The notes under the pieces were generated by a model. It searched no databases. It had not been told where the DNA came from and worked only from the letters and a program-made list of their open reading frames with translations. Positions 5,518 to 13,220 of a stretch of DNA of 13,220 nucleotides are shown piece by piece. The stretch is from Betaproteobacteria bacterium (GTDB taxonomy: Bacteria; Pseudomonadota; Gammaproteobacteria; Burkholderiales; SG8-39). Where the stretch lies: the NCBI GenBank assembly GCA_012274205.1, contig JAAOZY010000127.1, forward strand, positions 1-13,220. Reading direction: 5' to 3'. Every line of letters starts with the position of its first letter. Within the stretch, counting starts at the first letter, position 1. The position numbers and the translations under genes are program-made.

Positions 5518-6813
5518 ATGCAAGGTAGAAGGTTTGCAAGGCTGGCTCTGGCTGCGCTTTTTGCCATGGCCGGCGCGCTGTTCTTGGGTCAAGGCACCGC
5601 CCGCGCCGCCGGCATTGCCGCTTCCAACAAAGTGGACCAGCAATGTCTCGCCTGCCACTCGACCGCCGGGATGGAGAAGGAACTGCAGAACGGAGAAAAA
5701 CTCGCCCTGCACGTGGATGGGGCGAAGTTTGCGAAGTCGGTTCATAGCATGATCGGGTGCGCCGTCTGCCACGGCACCGTTACCCTCGAAAACCATCCTC
5801 CGTCCAAGACCAAGATCCCCGGACTTCGCGAGTATTCGATTGAGCGAACGAAGGTTTGCGCCTCCTGTCACGGCGAGGTACTCAAACTCTACCAGGGCAG
5901 CATTCATGCTGCCCTGGTACGCGAGGGCAACCCGGTCGCGCCCATCTGCACGGACTGCCACAATCCGCATACGGTCATGGCCAAAGCCGCCTATGATGCG
6001 GCGACCGGGGCACCGTGCAGCAAATGTCACGGGTCCGTTTATGATGCGTACGCCGGCAGCGTGCACGGCAAGGCGGGCCTGGAGTGCTCGAATTGCCATC
6101 GCGCGCACGACGTAAGCCCCGCAACCACCGGGGATCAGCTGAAAAACGCCTGTCTGGGATGCCACCCGGACGCGCTGGCCGCGCACGAGACCTGGCTGCC
6201 GAATGCCGCGCAGCATTTCGAGACCGTATCCTGCCCCGCCTGCCATGCTCCGGGCGCCAAGCGCAAGGTCGATCTGCGCTTGTATGACAACGTGACCAAG
6301 CAGAGCGTTGCGGAAAAGGAGGGCGTGCCGCAATTTGACAACTGGGTCCGCTCGGCCAAAGTAAAGGGCGGCGACCTCGACGCGATGGCACTGTACAGCC
6401 TGCTGCGCGAATTCAACCGCGACGCAACGGACAACAAGACGACGCTGCGGGGCCGCCTCGAGCTTATTAAAGGCATCGACGCGCATCGGCTCACGGCCAA
6501 ATCCCAGGCAATCCGGGACTGCGCCAAGTGCCACCAGCAGGGCGCCGACGCGTTTCAGAGCGTCACGGTATCCATCGTCGGCCCGGACGGCAGGCCGGTG
6601 CGCTATGGAGCCAAGCCCGAAGTGCTGCACTCGATTGTCTCGATGGATTCGGTGAGCGGCTTTTATGCCATCGGCGGCACCCGCATCAAGCTGCTGGACT
6701 GGCTCCTCGTACTTGCGGTGATGGGCGGCATCGGGGCGCCGATCGGCCACATGACGGTACGCTGGTTGTTCAAGAAATACGCGAAGAAGATCAGCGGGAA
6801 AGAGGACTCCTGA
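5518..6813 (+). CDS. nine-heme cytochrome c with C-terminal membrane anchor
   Basis: This 431-residue protein has a clear signal peptide (Arg-rich start, hydrophobic core, cleavage after ARA at about residue 30). Nine CXXCH motifs begin at Cys43, 81, 114, 144, 167, 190, 212, 239 and 335. The first eight are closely packed; the ninth follows a heme-free stretch of about 90 residues. Many extra histidines (such as His76, His130, His151, His183, His197, His223 and His233) can act as distal ligands. A hydrophobic helix at about 390-415 precedes a basic C-terminus, so the heme domain is periplasmic and tethered; His411 falls in or near this helix. A diheme cytochrome b gene follows 78 bp downstream. 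The pair matches the logic of the Geobacter CbcA/CbcB or CbcL quinone/cytochrome c oxidoreductases, where a multiheme c partner takes electrons from a b-type membrane protein. The start at 5518 has GGGA upstream. Confidence 0.93.
   Translation: MQGRRFARLALAALFAMAGALFLGQGTARAAGIAASNKVDQQCLACHSTAGMEKELQNGEKLALHVDGAKFAKSVHSMIGCAVCHGTVTLENHPPSKTKIPGLREYSIERTKVCASCHGEVLKLYQGSIHAALVREGNPVAPICTDCHNPHTVMAKAAYDAATGAPCSKCHGSVYDAYAGSVHGKAGLECSNCHRAHDVSPATTGDQLKNACLGCHPDALAAHETWLPNAAQHFETVSCPACHAPGAKRKVDLRLYDNVTKQSVAEKEGVPQFDNWVRSAKVKGGDLDAMALYSLLREFNRDATDNKTTLRGRLELIKGIDAHRLTAKSQAIRDCAKCHQQGADAFQSVTVSIVGPDGRPVRYGAKPEVLHSIVSMDSVSGFYAIGGTRIKLLDWLLVLAVMGGIGAPIGHMTVRWLFKKYAKKISGKEDS
5890..5919. repeat. perfect 14-bp inverted repeat inside the nine-heme cytochrome gene
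   Basis: The arm TACCAGGGCAGCAT at 5890-5903 is followed, after only two bases, by its exact reverse complement at 5906-5919. It codes for the segment between hemes 3 and 4 (YQGSIHAALV), which looks like normal family sequence, so the frame is not disturbed. In mRNA it would form a very stable hairpin, although the two-base loop would force the innermost pair or so to open. Confidence 0.9.
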
Positions 6814-6891
6814 AGCGCGACGAGCCGAGACCGGCGCGGGTCACGATTCACCCAGCCGCCGACGGCGCCACAAAGCAAAAGGAACAAGGCA

Positions 6892-7530
6892 ATGCCAAGA
6901 ATTTACGTTCACCCGCTCCCCGTCAGGATCTGGCACTGGATCAATGCGGCCGGATTCGTGGCGATGCTCGTCACCGGCTTTCAGATCCGTTATATCGGAT
7001 TGTTCAATCTGATGTCGTTCCGAACGGCGGTGGTCCTGCATAACTGGATCGGCTTTGTGCTTATAGGCAATTTCTTCATCTGGCTGGTGTTTTACCTGTT
7101 TACAGACAAGATCCGCGTATATCACCCCGAACTGAGCCCGATGAAGCATTTTCGCGCGAGTTTCCGCCAGGCCATGTTTTATGGCTACGGCATATTCAAG
7201 GGCGAGCCCAATCCCCACCACGTCAGCGTCTACCAGAAGTTCAACTCAATGCAGAGCATGAGTTATCAGGTCATCATGCTGCTGCTGGTGCCGCTGCAGT
7301 TCTATACCGGGGTGCTGTTGTGGGACGTCAGTCGCTTCTCCGGCATGATCGACGTTCTCGGAGGGGTGCGCGTGGTGGATACGGCACACGTGCTCATTTT
7401 CATTTTCTTCGCGGGATTCATCCCGATGCACATCTATCTCGCGACCCTCGGCCACACGCGCATCGCGCACATAAAATCCATGCTGACCGGCTACGAGGAA
7501 GTCGAGGACGAGCACAGCGTCGGCGGTTAG
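6892..7530 (+). CDS. four-helix diheme cytochrome b, HydC/FdnI family
   Basis: This 212-residue membrane protein has helices at about 16-36, 47-70, 124-144 and 163-185. It starts with PVRIWHWINA, the N-terminal signature of the Ni/Fe-hydrogenase and formate dehydrogenase b-type cytochromes. Likely heme b ligands are His15, His50, His166 (in DTAH) and His180, which would give two hemes across the membrane. Family members oxidise or reduce quinone on one side and exchange electrons with a periplasmic partner. Here the neighbouring nine-heme cytochrome is the obvious partner, since no hydrogenase or formate dehydrogenase subunit is present. The start ATG at 6892 is preceded by AAGGAACAAGG. The gene ends the plus-strand cluster and faces the receiver operon tail to tail. 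Confidence 0.92.
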   Translation: MPRIYVHPLPVRIWHWINAAGFVAMLVTGFQIRYIGLFNLMSFRTAVVLHNWIGFVLIGNFFIWLVFYLFTDKIRVYHPELSPMKHFRASFRQAMFYGYGIFKGEPNPHHVSVYQKFNSMQSMSYQVIMLLLVPLQFYTGVLLWDVSRFSGMIDVLGGVRVVDTAHVLIFIFFAGFIPMHIYLATLGHTRIAHIKSMLTGYEEVEDEHSVGG

Positions 7531-7627
7531 GAAGCGCGCTCGTCGCGAGCCAGGTGGCGAAGGCGGGCGAGCCCGATTGCAGCGGGAGCCGGCGCGGCGT
7601 TACGGTCCCGCTTGATTCCAGACTATC

Positions 7628-7665
7628 AAAGAAAATCGCCGGGAGGCATTTCGCCCCCCGGCGAT
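7628..7665 (-). terminator. intrinsic terminator of the receiver operon
   Basis: Read on the minus strand, a 9-bp stem (ATCGCCGGG at 7635-7643 against CCCGGCGAT at 7657-7665) is followed by TTTTCTTT. It lies 27 bp past the stop of the receiver gene at 7692. On the plus strand no T-run follows, so it would not efficiently stop the cytochrome operon. Confidence 0.85.
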
Positions 7666-7691
7666 CATTCTGTGCGACCGCTGACGCGCTG

Positions 7692-8480
7692 CTATTTCGC
7701 GTCGGGGTGATGCGCCAGCGCGTTGGCGCCGAGCTTGCCCCAGGCCTGGAAACCGAACCAGAGCAGCATCCCAAGTCCCACGATCGGGCCTACGATGACA
7801 TATACCAAGCCGATGAAAGGCGCAGCCAGGAATATCGCGGTGCTTTTCGCGATGCTCGAAGCCACCGGCACCGGATGCGCCATATTCGCTACCGCGGATT
7901 TCTTCTGCTGCGCCTGGATCGCCATCCAGGCGAGCATGCCCAGACCGACGATGGGGAAGGTGAGGATGTAGGCCAGCCCCACGAACGGAGCCGCCAGGAA
8001 CAGCGCGATATTCTTGACTACGCGCGCGACGCCTTGTAATGCGCCCGGCGCGGGAGCCGCTGCCACCTCGGCGGCGGCCGGTGCTGCAACAGCGTGGCGC
8101 GCATCGGCGGCTTTTTCCAGCAGGGCTTTTTCCGCGCTGTTTTCTATCATCTCCGGCGAAAGCGGTTTGCGCAGGAAAGCGGATACGCCGGCGGCTTCGG
8201 CCCTGGTTTCGTTGTCAGGTGAGCCGTAGCCGGTAACGATCACTACCGGCAGCCATGGCTGGCGCTGCTTCAGCTGCTCGGCCATCTCGAGGCCGCTCAT
8301 GCCCGGCATCTTGATGTCGGTGAATACGAGATCGTAGCTCTCCGCTTCAAGCTTGCTCAGAGCCTCCCGACCGTCGCTCGCGGTGATTACCGCGTAGCCT
8401 TTCCCGGAAAGAACCCGGTCGAAACTCTTGCCGACCACCGGGTCATCATCGACTACCAGAACTTTGCGTAAGGCACCCAT
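7692..8480 (-). CDS. CheY-like receiver fused to two tandem hydrophobic repeats
   Basis: This 262-residue protein starts at the ATG at 8480, where AAGGAGA lies just upstream. Residues 1-125 are a receiver domain with acidic pocket Asp11/Asp12, phospho-acceptor Asp55 in TDIKMPG, Thr83 and Lys105, so phosphorylation is expected. An Ala/Pro-rich linker (about 126-150) follows. The rest holds two 35-residue copies, at 156-190 and 212-246, identical at 22 positions by my count. Each has FLAAPFxGLxY and PIVGLGMLxW, strongly hydrophobic with glycines and helix-breaking prolines. They could be membrane helices, re-entrant hairpins or amphipathic binding segments. No DNA-binding, kinase or enzymatic output is visible. 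The gene is 17 bp downstream of a second receiver and in the same operon. Fusion of a receiver to such repeats is unusual to me. A role in acting on membrane respiratory proteins is inference. Confidence 0.9.
   Translation of the reverse strand: MGALRKVLVVDDDPVVGKSFDRVLSGKGYAVITASDGREALSKLEAESYDLVFTDIKMPGMSGLEMAEQLKQRQPWLPVVIVTGYGSPDNETRAEAAGVSAFLRKPLSPEMIENSAEKALLEKAADARHAVAAPAAAEVAAAPAPGALQGVARVVKNIALFLAAPFVGLAYILTFPIVGLGMLAWMAIQAQQKKSAVANMAHPVPVASSIAKSTAIFLAAPFIGLVYVIVGPIVGLGMLLWFGFQAWGKLGANALAHHPDAK
7743..8015 (-). repeat. tandem repeat of a 105-bp coding module (two copies)
   Basis: Copy A is at 7911-8015 and copy B at 7743-7847, offset by 168 bp (56 codons), both in frame in the receiver fusion gene. 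They encode the 35-residue hydrophobic module; the conserved core is FLAAPF, GL, Y and PIVGLGML. The 21-codon spacer between them is polar and Ala/Lys-rich. The pattern indicates an internal duplication of the module within the gene. Confidence 0.85.
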
Positions 8481-8497
8481 GACATTCTCCTTGTGCT

Positions 8498-8959
8498 TCA
8501 ATTGGTGAAATTGCTGGATTTGAAACTGTAACCGGCAGCCGCGCCCAATCCTGCGTCCGCTTGCTGCCTGTCTTTGTGCAGCGCCCATTTCTTCTGCGTA
8601 ATCGCGCCGCTGGCGACGTTGATCACTTCATCCGGGCCAACTGGCTTGGCCAGGTAGTCGTACGCACCGAGGCGCACCGCCTCCTTGGCCGTCTCTATGT
8701 TCGGGTAGCCCGTGATGATGACGACTTCGGTTTCGGGCCAGTTTTGCTTGATCGCCTTAAGCACTGCCATTCCGTCCATGCCGGGCATGCGCAGGTCGAG
8801 CAGCACCACGTCCGCGGGTCGCTGCGCCATCACATTCAGGGCTTCGTCGCCGCTCCTGACCACTTCCACGTCGCAATGAATGCTTGCAAGCGTGCGGATA
8901 TGGCTCAGACGCACTACCTCTTCGTCGTCTACTACTAGAATTTTTGTCTTCTCGTCCAT
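8498..8959 (-). CDS. stand-alone CheY-like response regulator
   Basis: This 153-residue single-domain receiver has Asp11/Asp12, phospho-acceptor Asp55 in LLDLRMPG, Thr83 in ITGY and Lys105 in LAKPV, all the residues needed for phosphotransfer. After the receiver (about 1-122) only about 30 residues remain, ending in GYSFKSSNFTN, with no recognisable output domain. The start ATG at 8959 has AGGGG upstream. The stop is 17 bp before the receiver fusion gene, so the two are co-expressed. The receiver is of the kind often paired with NtrB-like kinases, which fits the heme-bearing kinase at 3282-5150. It may relay phosphate or act by protein contact. The partner is not proven. Confidence 0.92.
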   Translation of the reverse strand: MDEKTKILVVDDEEVVRLSHIRTLASIHCDVEVVRSGDEALNVMAQRPADVVLLDLRMPGMDGMAVLKAIKQNWPETEVVIITGYPNIETAKEAVRLGAYDYLAKPVGPDEVINVASGAITQKKWALHKDRQQADAGLGAAAGYSFKSSNFTN

Positions 8960-8989
8960 TTCGATCCCCTCGCTTGCTTTGCTTGACCT

Positions 8990-9019
8990 ATGCTATGCAA
9001 CAGTCGTACCAGATGCCAA
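8990..9019 (-). promoter_or_regulatory. candidate sigma-70 promoter of the receiver operon
   Basis: Read on the minus strand, TTGGCA (9019-9014) and TAGCAT (8995-8990) are separated by 18 bp; they match the -35 and -10 consensus at five and four of six positions. Transcription would start near 8983, leaving a leader of about 24 bases to the ATG at 8959. An FNR-like site with eight of ten matches (TTGAT-TATA-AGAAA, 9048-9035) would sit at about -58.5, near the class I position. Confidence 0.35.
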
Positions 9020-9030
9020 GTCGGCGTTAA

Positions 9031-9054
9031 AACATTTCTTATAATCAAAATGTT
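9031..9054. promoter_or_regulatory. inverted repeat AACATTT-N10-AAATGTT, possible operator
   Basis: Two perfect 7-bp arms flank a 10-base centre, cttataatca. The arms are one helical turn plus apart (17 bp centre to centre), as expected for a dimeric regulator. The centre contains a perfect TATAAT on the plus strand and the left half of the FNR-like site noted for the minus strand. Which signal is real cannot be told from the sequence. Confidence 0.4.
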
Positions 9055-9124
9055 AAGCGATGATGGCAGGTGCGAACTGGAACGCCGCAAGGGCCGGGCG
9101 GATGCTCGGAAGAATATTTTTTTT
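9052..9124 (+). ncRNA. speculative small RNA, about 73 nt
   Basis: A perfect plus-strand TATAAT at 9040-9045 would start a transcript near 9052. It would end at a hairpin (CCGGGC 9094-9099 with GCTCGG 9104-9109, one G-U pair) followed by AAGAATA and eight T. The seven-base gap between stem and T-run is longer than usual, and no -35 hexamer is visible, so this remains weak. It would run divergently from the receiver operon. Confidence 0.15.
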
Positions 9125-9321
9125 GTGCGCCTTAGCCTGCGCGCCAGAAAATTCGCGTGGAATTTCAAGCGGCTAGCTCAGGTCGCCGCGCGTATTTTTG
9201 GTATACACCTGCTCCGGGAGGGGAATTTTCCGGTTGAGGCGGCGGCCGGCATATATCGCCGGCTCGAAGGAAACGGAAGGTACGCGGTATGGTGCGCTTG
9301 CGCGCGAGCGGCGGACTCGGT

Positions 9322-9795
9322 TTAAGGCGTCCCGGATTTGGGATAACCGGCGGTGTCGAGCGCCTCGCTCCAACCTTGCTCTTCGAAATCCTTCAGGGTG
9401 GTGACGCCGACGACCATTACCGGCACGCGCGGGGCGCCGGCCAGTTTGATCAATTCGTCGATTTCAGCCCGCGTTGCCACGGCCTTTTCGGTGAACGGCA
9501 CGCCGCGCTTCTTCAAATACGCAATCCCGTCCTTGCACGGATTGCCGCATTCCTTGGAGCTGTAAATGGTCACCGGAAAGTTTTTCACCGCCTGCTGCAG
9601 CGCGTAGGATTGCTGCGCGGCGGCGGCCTCCGCTTCGCTCACCCGCGCCTTGCCCTTCTTTTCCACGTTCTTGGCGCTGGCCGGCGGCTGGGTGTCGGTG
9701 TAATGCACCTTGCCGTTTTCGTCGGTCCAGCGATACAGCTGGGCCTGCACGGCGAGCGCAAATACCAGAAGAGTGAATGCAGTGATGGCGCGCAT
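9322..9795 (-). CDS. exported DUF4124 / glutaredoxin-like protein
   Basis: This 157-residue protein starts at ATG 9795. Residues 1-18 form a signal peptide (ALAVQAQ). A DUF4124-type segment, LYRWTDENGKVHYTD, follows at about 20-34. After a charged Ala/Glu/Lys linker, residues about 74-145 look like a glutaredoxin fold with VTIYSSKECGNPC, where the two cysteines (83 and 87) are in CXXXC rather than the usual CXXC spacing, and with a likely cis-proline in RVPVMVVG (Pro125). It should act in the periplasm on thiols or disulfides, but no substrate can be named. This domain pair is common in betaproteobacteria. It could bear on cytochrome c maturation, but it lies with the core genes, not with the cytochrome cluster. 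Confidence 0.85.
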   Translation of the reverse strand: MRAITAFTLLVFALAVQAQLYRWTDENGKVHYTDTQPPASAKNVEKKGKARVSEAEAAAAQQSYALQQAVKNFPVTIYSSKECGNPCKDGIAYLKKRGVPFTEKAVATRAEIDELIKLAGAPRVPVMVVGVTTLKDFEEQGWSEALDTAGYPKSGTP

Positions 9796-9848
9796 GGAGC
9801 ACCCGACAAAAAGATATGCTCTTGCTAGGGATTCTTAGAGCTTATTTC

Positions 9849-9873
9849 AAAATGAGGGGATATCTCCCCTCAT
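9849..9873 (-). terminator. intrinsic terminator after prlC
   Basis: On the minus strand the perfect 8-bp stem ATGAGGGG/CCCCTCAT (arms 9866-9873 and 9852-9859, six-base loop) is followed by TTTGAAAT. It sits 45 bp past the prlC stop. The T-run is short, so efficiency may be modest. A second hairpin, CTGAGA/TCTCAG (9905-9921), overlaps the stop codon. Confidence 0.6.
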
Positions 9874-9917
9874 ACTCCCCTAAATCAGGGCCATTTCGTT
9901 AATTCTGAGATGGCCTC

Positions 9918-11957
<2,040 letters not shown>

Positions 11958-12030
11958 ATCGGATTCATCCTTGAAGGTTGGCGCACATCATGCTGGCAGG
12001 GGCGGCCGGCGCCGCGGCAAAGCGAAGCGC

Positions 12031-12636
12031 CTAGCTGTGGCGCCTCAGCGCCAGCTGGACCAGCTCCGCCACGGAATTGGCGCCCATTTTTTCCATTACG
12101 CGGGAACGATGCACTTCCACCGTCTTGATGCTGATCCGGAGTTCGTCGGCGATCTGCTTGTTCAACTTGCCGGCGACGATCAGTGCGAGTACTTCGCGCT
12201 CGCGCTGGGTCAGGCGCTGCAGCCGCTGCGTCACGGAGGCGTCTTCCGCGCGCCTGGCTGCGGCGGCGCGGTCCTGCGTCAGGCAGGATTCGATCAGCCT
12301 TAGCATATCCTGGTCGTTGAACGGCTTTTCGATGAAATCGACAGCGCCTTTTTTCAGCGCCGACACCGCCATCGGTACGTCGCCATGGCCGGTAATGAAT
12401 ATCACCGGCAGGGTCGAATGGCGCGCCTGCAACTGACTGTACAGGTCCAGCCCGTTCATGCCGGGCATGCGCACGTCGAGCACCAGGCAGCCGCGGAAGC
12501 CGCTGTTGAATGCGGCGAGAAACGCATCGCCCGACGCATACAGCTCGACCTCGAGCTCGTGCGATTCCAGCAGCCACTTGAGCGAATCGCGCATCGCCTC
12601 GTCGTCATCGACGATATGCACCCTGGATTCGGTCAT
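12031..12636 (-). CDS. FixJ/NarL-type response regulator with LuxR DNA-binding domain
   Basis: This 201-residue regulator has a receiver at 1-120 (Asp10, Asp11 and Asp12, phospho-acceptor Asp54 in LVLDVRMPG, Thr in ITGHGD, Lys in IEKPF) and a LuxR-type helix-turn-helix at about 136-198 (LTQREREVLALIVAGKLNKQ, then TVEVHRSRVMEKM). The start ATG at 12636 overlaps the stop of the kinase gene by four bases (ATGA), so the two are translated together. The combination is that of FixJ, DctR and TodT systems, transcription factors activated by PAS-type kinases. The signal and target genes cannot be told from this window. The longer in-frame start at 12735 would lie inside the kinase gene and is not needed. 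Confidence 0.94.
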   Translation of the reverse strand: MTESRVHIVDDDEAMRDSLKWLLESHELEVELYASGDAFLAAFNSGFRGCLVLDVRMPGMNGLDLYSQLQARHSTLPVIFITGHGDVPMAVSALKKGAVDFIEKPFNDQDMLRLIESCLTQDRAAAARRAEDASVTQRLQRLTQREREVLALIVAGKLNKQIADELRISIKTVEVHRSRVMEKMGANSVAELVQLALRRHS

Positions 12637-13220
12637 CGCGGATTCACCGGCAGAGTAAAGCTGAACACGCTGCCACCGCCGGGGTTGGCCACGGTCCACA
12701 GGCGGCCGTGGAGGAACTCTATGATGGAGCGGCATATGTTGAGTCCCATGCCCATGCCCTCGGGCTTGGTGGTGTAGAACGGCGCGAACAGCTTCTCCGC
12801 CGACTCGGCCAGCACGCCGTGACCGCGATCGGCCACGTTGACCTCGATGAAATCCCTGCCGTTGGCGCGCGCGTGGATCGCAAGCTCGCGCGCGCTGCGC
12901 GGCGTGTCGTGCATCGCTTCGATGCCGTTCTTCACCAGGTTGAGCACCACCTGCTCGATCATGAGCTTGTCGGCGAACGCTGCCGGCAGCTCGGGCGAAA
13001 TGCCGATGCTGACGCGCACGCCCGCCTTGCGCGCTTCGATCTCGGCGAAACCGATCACCTCTTCGATGACCTCGGCGATCTGCACCGGGCCGCGGTTGGG
13101 CTCGCTCTTCTTCACGAAGTCGCGCACGCGGCGGATGATCTTGCCGGCGCGTTCGGCCTGCACGCTGGCTTTCTGCATCGCCGCGAGCAGTTCTTCCGGA
13201 CGGTAATCCTTTGCCTGCAG
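12633..13220 (-). CDS. C-terminal part of a sensor histidine kinase (truncated by window)
   Basis: The visible 195 residues run to a TGA at 12635-12633; the N-terminus, including any sensor domain and the phospho-acceptor histidine, is beyond the window. Seen are the second helix of the dimerisation domain (ERAGKIIRRVRDFVKKSEP), an N-box with EQVVLNLVKNGIEAM, a G1 box DRGHG, LFAPFYTTKPEGMGMGL as F and G2 boxes, and a short C-terminus. An internal ATG at 13178 is not the start because the frame is open to the edge. It belongs to the HPK4-like group that pairs with FixJ-type regulators, and the overlapping regulator gene confirms the pairing. Confidence 0.93.
   Translation of the reverse strand: MQAKDYRPEELLAAMQKASVQAERAGKIIRRVRDFVKKSEPNRGPVQIAEVIEEVIGFAEIEARKAGVRVSIGISPELPAAFADKLMIEQVVLNLVKNGIEAMHDTPRSARELAIHARANGRDFIEVNVADRGHGVLAESAEKLFAPFYTTKPEGMGMGLNICRSIIEFLHGRLWTVANPGGGSVFSFTLPVNPR

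Larger units (their letters stand above)
8960..9321. other. 362-bp intergenic region upstream of the receiver operon
   Basis: It contains candidate promoter elements on both strands, an inverted repeat at 9031-9054 and an eight-T run at 9117-9124. The reading frames crossing it have no convincing ribosome site or recognisable protein, so I call no gene here. The part from about 9130 to 9321 shows nothing I can name. Confidence 0.6.

Noticed and set aside
5497..6750. 417-codon open frame opposite the nine-heme cytochrome
   Set aside because: The plus strand encodes nine CXXCH motifs and a signal peptide; the antisense frame has no recognisable motif.
6892..7530. Hydrogenase or formate dehydrogenase cytochrome b subunit
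   Set aside because: The family match is right but no hydrogenase or formate dehydrogenase genes are nearby; the multiheme cytochrome is the likelier partner.
7320..8039. 239-codon plus frame spanning the cytochrome b end, the terminator and the receiver gene
   Set aside because: It crosses a strong minus-strand terminator and two real genes; its composition is Arg/His-rich as expected for a shadow.
8990..9325. 111-codon plus frame in the gap upstream of the receivers
   Set aside because: No ribosome site, basic low-information composition, and it runs through the T-run at 9117-9124; not supported as a gene.

Overview
The window (13,220 bp) looks like chromosomal DNA from a respiring, probably facultatively or strictly anaerobic proteobacterium. 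A betaproteobacterium (Rhodocyclales or Nitrosomonadales-like) is the best guess. The basis is the DUF4124-glutaredoxin protein next to an oligopeptidase A (PrlC) gene, the FixJ-type two-component pair, the moderately high GC and the density of c-type cytochromes. This placement is an inference from gene content, not a phylogenetic result.

Left half, plus strand (1-7530): a tail of an unrecognised protein is followed by a tight cluster: a periplasmic pentaheme cytochrome c, a Tat-exported protein with four [4Fe-4S] clusters (HybA/DsrO-like) with a C-terminal membrane anchor, a ten-helix NrfD/HybB-type quinone-interacting membrane protein, and a 55-residue single-helix protein. Together they look like a quinone/cytochrome c oxidoreductase module of the Dsr(J)OP, Hmc or Geobacter CbcSTU kind. 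Next comes a 622-residue sensor histidine kinase. Its periplasmic domain carries two heme-c motifs, and its ATPase domain is split by an insertion of about 130 residues holding eight cysteines. After a 367-bp leader with a good FNR-type site come a nine-heme cytochrome c with a C-terminal membrane anchor and a four-helix diheme cytochrome b (HydC/FdnI family). That pair resembles a second quinone/cytochrome c oxidoreductase, like CbcA/CbcB or a split CbcL.

Middle, minus strand (7692-8959): two CheY-like receiver proteins form an operon. Neither has a DNA-binding domain. The downstream one is fused to two copies of a 35-residue hydrophobic module, so it may be a membrane-associated receiver. 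They face the cytochrome genes convergently and end in an intrinsic terminator. A plausible but untested reading is that the heme-bearing kinase signals to these two receivers and that the output acts on the respiratory membrane complexes rather than on DNA.

Right part, minus strand (9322-13220): a DUF4124/glutaredoxin-like exported protein, a full-length PrlC-type M3 oligopeptidase, a FixJ/LuxR-type response regulator and the C-terminal part of its histidine kinase (cut by the window end). This part is visibly richer in GC at third positions and looks like ordinary core genome.

No tRNA, rRNA, CRISPR array, insertion sequence or integrase was seen. The most unusual items are the split kinase with the cysteine-rich insertion, the receiver with duplicated hydrophobic repeats, and a perfect 14-bp inverted repeat inside the nine-heme cytochrome gene.
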